Assembly: GCA_026874595.1 (NCBI GenBank)
Contig: CM049316.1
Coordinates: forward strand, 4,726,339 to 4,790,338
From: Sipunculus nudus
Taxonomy: Eukaryota > Annelida > Sipuncula > Golfingiida > Sipunculidae
DNA: 64,000 nt
Reading direction: 5' to 3'
Below are positions 1 to 10,000 of the stretch, piece by piece (the first letter of the stretch is position 1; each line of letters begins with the position of its first letter). The position numbers and the translations under genes are program-made. Below the pieces are notes generated by a model. The model searched no databases, had not been told where the DNA came from, and saw only the letters and a program-made list of their open reading frames with translations.

Positions 1-93
1 GTTCTTAATATATTTAAAAAATACCTGCAGGTAATGTTTTATAATAATATGTAAAGATTAGAGAGTGCATGGCCACTTTCTGATGTAACTTAC

Positions 94-2970
94 AGACTCC
101 AGATGTCAGCCAGAAAACCACTATATTTTTTGCCAAGAAGAAGTTCTGGTGGTGAGTAACTGAAGGATCCACAAGCAGTGCTGAGTCTACGACGTTTATT
201 AGAAACAATGCAGCAAAATCCAAAATCTACATGCAAAGCAAGCACATAGCCAAGAATATAGAAGAGGTTAGATATAGGATGAGTGAGTAGACAGTATCAG
301 GAATGTTGATGAATGATTACGACTTTGATAAAAGAAGATACAGAAGCAAATTAAATCCTTTCAATGCAGATGAAAATTATTACCAGAATTAGTATCACAA
401 TCAATAGGTGAATGGTTTACTGATAAGTGAATCAATCATACAGGGCTAGTTGTCCTACAGTGCAGGTTAATTTAAGGTAAATTTTAGGTAGTAGGTGTTA
501 CTCACAGACTCATAATTACCTATGAAAAGTGCCCTTTGCCTAAAAAGTACATTTTGCTGAAAGTCTGAAGATTTGTGCAGGATTATAACTGTGGATAAGG
601 ATCCTTGCAAATGTGGCCTGAATAAAGTTGCTTTAACATAAGGACTGTTCTTCCAGTTAAAACATTATTCCCTCCCCCCCCCCAAAATGAGTTCTTGTTG
701 CATCAGTGATGGCGAATTCCTTTCCTATGTGACCTACTTGCACCAAATCAGTTCTGCAGATTTATTCACAATTTTTCAATGCTTTCTGATTGATAAATGT
801 TGCAGAAATATGACACAACTGACACTGAATCCCATGAAAATTATTTTGTAGGTGTGAACAGAGAGATCACAAGCAAGTTGTGCTTATTCCCGACAGAAAA
901 TTGTGAAATGAAATTATATTATGCGTACATGCAAAAATGTACATTATAGAAATATTCAATATTTTACATCTGATGAATTAGAGATAGAAGCAACTTGAAG
1001 ATTACTTTACAATGATAGGTTGGCCATGTTTGGATATTCATAAACTGTGTGGGATACAACTGAATGAAAAATATGGCACTGAACAATTTACCTATAAAAT
1101 AAAGGGAGAATTCATGCTGGAAGTTTTTTTTAAGACACTCACCAGATAAATTTGCATTGTAGTTCTTGTCCAGAAGAATGTTTTCACACTTCAGATCCCT
1201 ACATCATAATGAGATATTATCCATTTATGTCAATGTTTCTAAGCTTCTTAATCTGGTTTTTCATTTCTAAAATTCCCATAAAACTAACCTTCATAATTTT
1301 TTAGCCTTGGATTCTATTATTTTGCTTTGTAAAAGATTCATGTAAACCTATTAGCAGATCAGTTTATCTATCACAAATAAAATTACCTGCAATATGTATC
1401 AGCTGTTTTTATATATCTCATCCTAAAACTTAATGATATTTCTTAAATCTGCATCAGATTTATCCTACTGGGTGAAAATAGGAATACACTCTGGTGCAAC
1501 ATCCCATAATAATAATAGTAAAAGCACAATTCCTGGGAATATTTTCATACATTTATACATATCTAGGACAGATATGATGTAGCATTAACTTATCACCACA
1601 CTAAAGCTGCAAACCTATGTACTACTCCACTCTGGTGACAGTGAAGTAACCCATGACAGATCTGCTTGAAGAGAGTCCTGGCATGGTCCTCAGTGAGTCC
1701 TGGTCCTTTCCATTTAGGAGGAGCCAGGGGATAGTTGGCGATGTAATCAACCAGGTTACCATGGTCCATGTATTCTAACACCAGGTAATGGTTGGTATCA
1801 GTCTCAAATGTCTCATACAATTGCACCTGTAAAAATGATAACAGAGACATTTATGGAATCATAAAAACACTTCTTTAACAGATCATGTCATATGAACTGC
1901 ACTGGCTCTAGTTCTTTTCTTTTGCAAAGTCTTTTACATTGATCTATGATTATTAAAATGGTATTGGTAATTTAATTGATATTTCACCATTTTTAAAAGA
2001 TTAAAAAAGATTATAATAAAGCAAATCAATAATTTTTTGTACACACATTCACTAAAAAGATGATTTTATTAAACTTGAGACTGGATTGTGCTTACTACAT
2101 TGGGATGATATGGCAGATTCATCATGGCGTTCATTTCACGTGGTAGAAATTTCTTGCAATAAGAGCTTGAAGCATTTTTCTTGTTTATCACTTTGATGGC
2201 AACCTGAAATGAAAGGTAATTTGATAAAGAGATTGTGTGAATCATCAATGGTGGGTAAGATTACTTTAAGATAAAAAAGTATTGAAGTTATGTCATAGAA
2301 ATACAAAGCTGTCTTGAATTTTGTAGTTATGTGTGCTTATAAATGATCGTGCAAGTGGAGTATATTTACTACTCTAAGCAAGAAAAGAATAACTTGTTTT
2401 TATACAGGACTGACAGACAGCTGTACTTTTATAGGCCCAATAATGGGAATAACAGACCTGGTTGTTTAAAACATTGGTACTGCCTGGTATCAAGTGTCTT
2501 TAATAGTATGATATTGGTACATATATTTCCTACCACATCTATTAGCGGATATCCTGAGCGCGTAAAAGGATATTCATTTTTCACTGAAAAGTCACTGTAA
2601 CAAGGCATGATCCAAGAAAAAAACTTAAGAAGTGAGAACCCACCTTGTCGCAGCCTGCCCTGCTGATGAGGAACCTGACCCGGGGCTGTGATAGCATCTT
2701 CTCCGTCGACACAACAGCAAGTCTGACCTTTGCGTAACTCCCCTTTCCCAGTAACACACCTCGTCTGACGTGGTAACCTCTCATTTGAGCCTCTCTGATC
2801 TCTAACATATGTAACTGTGTATCAGTCAGTTCCTTCAGCTCACGTCGTTTCTCGACTTCCTTGTTAAGATCTTGATCTGACGGCACTCTCTCGGCACATG
2901 TTGGGTCCCGCCAGTTTTCACGTGTTGCATGGTGAACTCCCCGCCTCAGTTTAGGGCTGTAGTTTTCCAT
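94..2970 (-). CDS. TSSK-like Ser/Thr protein kinase, 5' part (gene cut by left edge)
   Basis: Five exons, joined in phase on the minus strand: 2970-2644, 2203-2096, 1826-1615, 1198-1143, 226-94; the last ends at a GTAAGT donor and the rest lies outside the window. About 278 residues are visible. The start sits in a strong GCCATGG context. Residues 1-70 are a basic/charged leader. The kinase fold then shows the glycine loop GKGSYAKV (75-82), VAIK with K113, a likely alpha-C Glu132, HRDLKCEN (215-222), DFG (235-237), and SPPE (259-262) in place of APE, followed by DIWSL. The HRDLKCENILLDK and LSDFGF strings are typical of the testis-specific serine kinase (TSSK) group, which acts in spermatids; membership is inferred from these motifs. 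Oddities are an insert of about 25 residues between the glycine loop and VAIK, and a proline-rich insert near 176-190. All catalytic residues seen are intact, so an active kinase is likely. Confidence 0.88.
227..2643 (-). other. Introns of the TSSK-like gene
   Basis: Non-coding stretches between the kinase exons: 227-1142, 1199-1614, 1827-2095 and 2204-2643. Donors read GTAAGT, GTGAGT, GTTTGC, GTAAGC and GTGGGT on the minus strand. Apart from a short poly-C run near 671-683 and AT-rich sequence, no repeat, RNA gene or further coding segment was seen. Confidence 0.7.
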
Positions 2971-3125
2971 GGCGGAAAATCTATTGGACTGCAACGAATA
3001 CTTACGATTAACAATTATACCAAAGTTTTCCTGATAATAAATAAACTTATTAGTTATATAACGGTGCAATGATGGTGCATATTATTTAAACGTCAACACA
3101 CTCCATAAACGCACGATGCAGACAA

Positions 3126-3167
3126 TGACGTGTTGCCAAGTTACGTCATGTGATTTGCTCAGCCAAT
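3126..3167 (-). promoter_or_regulatory. Candidate X-box (RFX) overlapped by CRE-like site, plus CCAAT box
   Basis: Read on the minus strand, 3144-3132 is GTAACTTGGCAAC, matching the RFX X-box GTNRCC-N(0-3)-RGYAAC at 11 of 12 positions with a 1-nt spacer. It overlaps TTACGTCA (3141-3148), one base off the palindromic CRE, and TGACGT lies at 3126-3131. AGCCAATGA follows near 3161. RFX factors drive ciliary genes, and CREM/RFX2 drive spermatid genes in mammals, which fits the two flanking genes. Occupancy is inferred. Confidence 0.4.
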
Positions 3168-3924
3168 GAAACAGGTTATCTTTTCTTCATGTGTAAAGGG
3201 AATTGACGTTCTCTTCAGATTTGGACCGTATACAATTATAATTTGTTTTAATACCAGGTTACGTCTTACCTTGAGTAAAAATATTCATTGAAATTAAGGA
3301 AACATTTTGAGAACATTAATTTTACTTTCATTACCTAGTCTATTGGTTAAAAAGTTTTTCTGCAGGTATGATTACTTTTAAGTTTTTTTCTTATAGGCCT
3401 ATATATTGGATAAAAATCTGTTATTATCATTTTTAAATTCGATATTATTCTTTACTATGACAAAAATATTTGTTGTTTAATTTAGGGTACGAGTAAAAAT
3501 TAATAATGCATTTACTATGTGATTATAAACGTATATCCACTTATACGCAGTACGATGTAATTTTATAAAATATTTCGGAAAAGAACTATGTATAGCTAAT
3601 TGGCTAAGTAATCCTTAGAATATTTTCCATCTGAATTACTTATGGTTTAAAAGGGTGCAAATGTTTGCTATTTTATGTTTTCGTTTTTCTTGCAAACAGA
3701 TTTATTATCAACATGTATCAAATTAATTTAATGTATATAATGTAATAATAATCGATAATGATGATGAAGAGAATGATTATCATACTGCTACCTTTGTCCA
3801 CTACTAGTATAAATACTGCTCTTAATAATAAATCAATCCATAGAATATTTGAGCCCCTTTTTTTAAACAATAAAGTTCAAGCCAATTGTAAAGAAAAAAA
3901 TGCGCCTGTGTTTTAATGTTAATT

Positions 3925-3938
3925 GTAACCATTGCCAC
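3925..3938 (+). promoter_or_regulatory. Weak X-box-like motif 5' of CIBAR1
   Basis: GTAACCATTGCCAC lies 107 bp before the CIBAR1 start. The left half fits GTNRCC; the right half fits RGYAAC at only 4 of 6 positions. Position relative to a ciliary gene is suggestive, but the match alone is weak. Confidence 0.25.
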
Positions 3939-4044
3939 CTAGTGGGTAAAAATAACATTAACGTCCCCACAACGAGGTTTGTTTACAGCGGGCGAAAATA
4001 GGGGACACAGCGGTTCAAACGGGTTTCTGACAGCTCCAGGCAAA

Positions 4045-7000
4045 ATGAACAGAAGTAACGTGGAAATAAGAAAAACGTGAGTATGACTGGAATTTAACAT
4101 GGAGAAATCACAATATGAACACGGAGGACACGTGATATTACCAACGCTAACTCAATTTAACGCATAAACCGTTTGCAATTTCTCTGGTCGGTTCAAATGT
4201 CACAAGTTACAGCTTGCATGAATGCAAGTTGATAACCTCACTGTGACCGTTACGGGGTTGTTTTCATCTAATATTGTACCTGTCAAGTCGCGTCTTAATT
4301 CATGTATTTGCCCAACGCTGTAAATTCACTCTTTTAAGTATTGTTTTATTCATATTCTTTAAGATATTGGTGCTTCATTGGTAGTTCAATGAATTATGTG
4401 AAGTGAATCACATTTGACTTGGGGGAAAAAATAAAAAGTTAGGATGAGATTTAGATTAAACAGATATAACTTATATTATAAGATCTTTTAAAATATGTTG
4501 CTTTATAATATCAGTGATGTGTTAAATTATTTCACTAAATTTTAGTAGTGTATCACTTTGTTGTTTTTCCTCGGAATAATATTGTATTATTGATGTTTTG
4601 GTAATGGTTTTGTCTGGAAAACACAAGTAAACTTGATTTTACAGACTGAAACAGTAGGTTTCTCCATTATCTTTTACCAAGCAACGAGGTGGTGTTAGCA
4701 GCTCCCTTTTTTTTCATAAAAGGGGGAGGTATTTATACTGGTTTAGGGACATATCGGCCGCCGTCGACATCGGCCGCCGGCCTCAAATGGACCGTACGGG
4801 CCGCCGGCGCCCAGCGGGACGCAATATCGGCCGCCAGCTGCAATTGCCCACAGGCCTGTATTAACTCTGTCAAGTCAACCATATCGGCCGCGGAAAGAAA
4901 AAGGCTACCATATCGGCCGCCGCCTCCTCATTATACGTTTCATTGGATAATCTATAGTCTCTCTCTCTCTCTCTCTCTCTCTCATATTGTATATATAATC
5001 TATGTATATAAATATATATATATATACATACCTACATAAATACTAAAGCATTATAATAAAAATGTAAATAAATTAATAAACCAAATCACCGACTTATCTT
5101 CCAAATAAAGCGAATATAATAAATCAAGGCTTAACATGAATATATTTTATATAAAAAGTTAATGTATTTTGATATAAATTATATAAATATATATATATAA
5201 ATAAACATACTAATTATGCAAGTATACATCGGGTTATCTTCCAGATAGATAATATTGAATAAAACGCCCTCCAGTGTGACTGCTGTGATGGTTGGCAGCA
5301 CCTCAAGTGTAATACAGGAGTGTCAGTTGTGGAATATGAAGAGGCGACCAGAGAAGGGTGGCTTGAATGGATGTGCCAGCCTTGCCGACAGATGGCGACA
5401 TCGCCAGCCGAGAATTCCGCCGAACCTGAAGAACGACAACCTGAACCTGTAGACGAGACCCCAGAAGAAGCAACTACTGCAGCCCCCCTAGATCTGCTTC
5501 AGACCGAACCTGTAGACGAGACCCCGGAGGAAGCAGCTACTTCAGCCCCCATAGATCTGCTTCAGCCCGAACCTGTAGACGTGACCCCGGATTGAGGAAG
5601 CAGCTACTACAGCCCCCATAGATCTGCTTCAGCCCGAACCTGAAGACGTGACCCCGGATCGAAGAAGCAGCTACTGCTGCCCCCATAGATCTGCTTCAGC
5701 CCGAACCTGTAGACGTGTTCCCAGATCGAGGAAGCAGCTACTGCTGCCCCCATAGATCTGCTTCAGCCCGAACCTGTAGACGTGACCCCGGATCGAGGAA
5801 GCAGCTTCTACAGCCCCCATAGATCTGCTTCAGCCCGAACCTGTAGACGTGACCCCGGATGGAGGAAGCAGCTACTGCTGCCCCCATAGATCTGCTTCAG
5901 CCCGAACCTGTAGACGTGACCCCGGATCGAGGAAGCAGCTACTGTTGCCCCCATAGATCTGCTTCAGCCTGAACCTGTAGACAAGACCCCGGAGTAAACA
6001 ACCACTGCAGCCCTCATAGATCTGCATCAGCCCGAACCCGTGGAGGAAGCCCTGGAGGAAGCAGTTAATGCAGCCCCAGAGGAAACACAGGCACAGGACG
6101 CCAGTCTGTACACGGACGACCTCGGTTCCTTCCACGAACCCTCAGCACTGGAAGAAAGGGACTTGGCCGTTTGGTAAAGTTGCTGAACAAGGAGGCACAG
6201 GTTGTGAATATGACAGCCGAACCAGTGTCAAGGGAGCAAGTCTCCAGGATATTGTCACACAGAAGCCGTGACGTAAACAGTCGACTCTTTGCTTTATGTA
6301 GAGAGTATGGGGATGGGGAGCGGAGCGCAACCTCTCTCTTGGCTGCTGGTAGCAGATTGGTTTGCCCAAAACCAAGTCTGCAACCCGCGGACGAGCCGCA
6401 GCAGCAAGAGGACCAGCAAGTGATCGCCTGAGCTATTGTTTTTCTTATTTTTTTTTAAATCTTGTGAGATACATTTATAAATATTCGCTGTGATATCTTT
6501 TTTTTTTCATGTGCTTTTATATTAGTTTTATGTAGATGTGATGATGATGCGTATTAGTAAGTTGGTTTTAGTTAGCTATATAAATATATATATAGCTTTC
6601 CTTGGATTTAAATGAGATTAATGTTTTCCATGTATATTGTTACATTTTTTTGTAAATATTCTTTGTAAATATTAGTACCAAGATTTTCTTTTGTTCACAC
6701 GTTTTAGTAAGATTTTATTGGGTTGGATTTTAGCGTAGAAGTATTGTGATATATAAATATAGTTTATTGAGAAGTTGCTGTGATGCTTTTATCATGCAGT
6801 AGTTTTGGTCAGTGTTTGTAATGGTTATTGTCATTTCTGTAAATATATGTGTATTTACTGTAATTTGTCTTTTTCTGATTGGGAGTTTAAGTGCGTGTTT
6901 GAGGTGGAGTTGAAAACGTTTGCAAAATGCTCGTGGTCACACTGAATAAAAAAAGCTTCAATTCATATAAAATATTGAATGAAAATTGATATGTACATAT

Positions 7001-10000
7001 ATACATATATGTACAGAGTGAGAGAGAAAGAGAGAGAGAGACTATAGATTATCCAATGAAACGTTTAATGAGGAAGAGGCGGCCGATATGGTAGCCTATA
7101 GATAGTTCTTTCCGCGGCCGATATGGTTGACTTGACAGAGTTAATACAGGCCTGTGGGCAATTGCAGCTGGCGGCTGATATGGCGTCCCGCTGGGCGCCG
7201 GCGGTCGATATGGTTCATTTGTGAAATCACATCAGAATACTTTATTATTGTAATATATACCTTGACAAACCATATATATCATGTTAAAATGACTGTGATA
7301 TTTATGTTTTAATGTCATTTGTCACAGGGAGAACCAGTCAAAATTTATCCAGGATCGGATTACTAATGTAGAGAAACATTTTGGAGATCTGTGTACACAT
7401 TTTGGAGCAATTTCTAGGAAAACTTCTAAACTAAGAGACAAAGGTAGGTGTATATATTTGAGTTGACAGTTCTCTCTTCTGTAAAATATTAAGCAATACT
7501 CTTGTCTTTTTCTTGGCAATGTAGAAAAACAAATAATATATCACACCATGCTGGTGAATTATTGATGCTTTATAATATAGTGGCCATCAAACATGATACT
7601 TTATATCTAGTAGTGAAGTTATTAAAAGTAAAATAAATTAATATTTTCACCTTCCTATGAATATATACAGTATATGCAGTTCTGCCAAGTTTTTAATACA
7701 CTCCAGACACAGCGGTTATACACTGCAGTCATTCTATATCTCCTTTACTTTAGCCACTGCTTTTTTTTAGCAAGCTTCCCCAGGTTTCACCACCATGGCT
7801 GGCAGAGGGCAAAGAATTGTTATCAGACCAATGAGAATTTGGTATGGCATTGTGCATCCAACTCAAGTTTCAAAGCGGTGACATCTTGCTCTCATTGGTT
7901 TGATGCACAATTCTATACCACACTCATGGCTCAGATTACAATTCTTGGCCCTGCACCAGCCCTGGCGCAGAAACCACAAAAAAACTTGTCAAATAAAGCA
8001 GCGGTTAAAGCGAAGGAGATCTAGAAAACCTGCAGTGTATAACCACTGCATCAGGAGCATACTTTTTTAAGTATTATACTGGTTTTACATAACTACTGGT
8101 ATTTTGATACCTTTTTATGCTTTTTTGCCACTGATAAATACTCCTCTCACCCCTCCCCATCAAATAACCAAGTTGTTAATTAATGACTCATCATGTAGAA
8201 AATGTTTGCAATAAGTCACATTCAGAACATATGACAACTATAGCTCCTGTCCTGATATCACTACATATGTGATACTCAAATCAAGTTCTTGTGCAGGATG
8301 CCAGTTAATCACATGATAGAAAATAACATGATGGAATTTTCATCCTCTTTGACTAATTTATACATTTTTTCATGCATTGATGACTTTTTTTTTAATTTAA
8401 GCTTATATACTCTATAGTTCACAGTAGCAACACTATGTTTGTAATGCTAATACAAGTAGAGATTTAATTGCAGATAAGCATAAAAGAAAATGAAGATCAG
8501 TTGGTTATTCATGATTGTTGACCATTTAAGGTGATGAGCTGGCTAGGTCTCTCATGCAATATGCTGAAGAAGAAAACTTAAATCCATCTATGAAAGACGC
8601 CCTGACAGAGTTCTCAGAAAACCTATCAGCTGTTCAAGACTACAGGGAAACGGAGGTGGGTGAATTGTGGCCAGAACGTTATATTTTGATTTTCTGACAA
8701 TATGCTGGTCATATAAAACCCATGTTATGTAGTCTTAGGGATACTAAAATCACAGTTTACTGTTAATGCTCAAAACAGAAAAGAAACCAGAAAGTCATCT
8801 GGACAGTTTTCATGAACCCTAAGTACAGTTCATAAAAACATTTTGTTTCTTTTACTGTGTGTAATAAAAATGGATATCAGTTTATGTGTAATTTTGCATG
8901 TAACCATTCTGCTGTATAACAAGCAACATAATTATTTCATAATAAATAATTATTAATTCATTCATGTTCTATAGGTAAAAAGAATAGAGGCCAAAGTTGT
9001 GGAGCCGCTGTCATTATATGAAACAACCTGCAAACATGCCAAGGTAAGCAAAGGTGTTATGGAATCTGGAAAATCTATTGATTAAAACAAATAAAAGCTG
9101 CATCTTTAAAGTTTTTGTAAATCCTTGACATTCATAAAAATGTTTTCCATTTTGTAAATCTTGGTCTGACTTCCCTGGATTTTTGTATCAGTTTATACCT
9201 TTTATATCATATTATATCCTATCTTGGCTCAGTATTTTACCAAAGTTTTGTTTTACAGATATAATGTGTTCGTATGATTAACCCGGTAAAGCACACTGAT
9301 ATCACTTTTTGTAGGGAGATCTGAAACAGGCGTTTGCAGCTCGGGACAGAGAGATGAAAACTCAGAAGAAGCTGGAGAATGTGAAGGATAAAAACCCGAG
9401 TGATCGTCACACAATTGTATCCTTACAGACGAGCATTCAACTGTGCACCACTATCACATGCATTGCTGGCTTAGTGTTTAGAGCAACACTTCTGGGTTGC
9501 ATCATGGCCTTGAACCTTTAGAATGTTAATCTTGGACTTTCTTAAACTCTTATCATATCAAATTACTGGTAGTCATGTTTTATGTGAACATTTGAAAAAC
9601 AATATGTTATTTATATAACATGTTACTTTGAAAATTGTCACAATATTAATATATTGATTGAGGAATTTCCTAAGCTCTTTTATTCTTCTGTCACCTCCAT
9701 TTGCCAGCTCTCAACTTTTAGTCCCAGTAATATTTTTAATTTTCAATCTAAATGGTACTCTTTCTTCACAATGAATTATAAATGTCAGCAATACTAAATG
9801 TTTTGTTACAAGGTGGTATTCAGCTTCTTGTGCACCCATTTTCTGAAAAATAGACATTTTATGAAATTTAGAAGATACTAAGACTTTAATTGTTGGAAAC
9901 ACTTCAGAATTATTTGTCAGTTTTCATTTAAGTAATTTTTTGTGATGATTTTTTGAAAATTAAGAAATAATACTTTTTTTGTTTCATTTTTATTAGGTGT

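Larger units (their letters stand above)
2971..4044. promoter_or_regulatory. Shared 5' region of the TSSK-like (minus) and CIBAR1 (plus) genes
   Basis: The start codons of the two divergent genes are 1,074 bp apart with no other coding signal between them, so both promoters must lie here. The kinase-proximal part (3100-3190) is rich in candidate sites: TGACGT half-CRE, X-box-like, TTACGTCA and CCAAT. The CIBAR1-proximal part (3900-4040) has an X-box-like site. The middle is plain AT-rich DNA. Promoter function is inferred from gene arrangement only. Confidence 0.55.
4749..7224. mobile_element. Decayed TIR DNA transposon with relic coding region
   Basis: About 200-bp terminal inverted repeats enclose roughly 2 kb: left about 4783-4984, right about 7018-7224. 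Both arms share blocks such as GGCGCCCAGCGGGACGC and TTGCCCACAGGCCTGTATTA in the same order, and both end inward in (TC)n/(GA)n tracts. The arms carry spaced copies of ATATCGGCCGCC. Long TIRs recall Mutator-like elements, but no clear target duplication was found, and extra motif copies at 4749-4783 lie only on the left, so ends are approximate. Inside are a PHD-like finger, a 63-bp coding repeat and frameshifts. It sits in CIBAR1 intron 1. Confidence 0.75.

Noticed and set aside
4689-5039. 116-codon frame at the left end of the TIR element
   Set aside because: Runs through the terminal inverted repeat and the (TC)n and (TA)n tracts; no protein-like pattern.
5872-6135. Antisense frame with Cys/Leu/Gly-rich repeats
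   Set aside because: Shadow of the 63-67 bp coding repeat on the opposite strand.
7674-8024. 116-codon frame in CIBAR1 intron 2
   Set aside because: Lies entirely across the foldback MITE; no protein signal.
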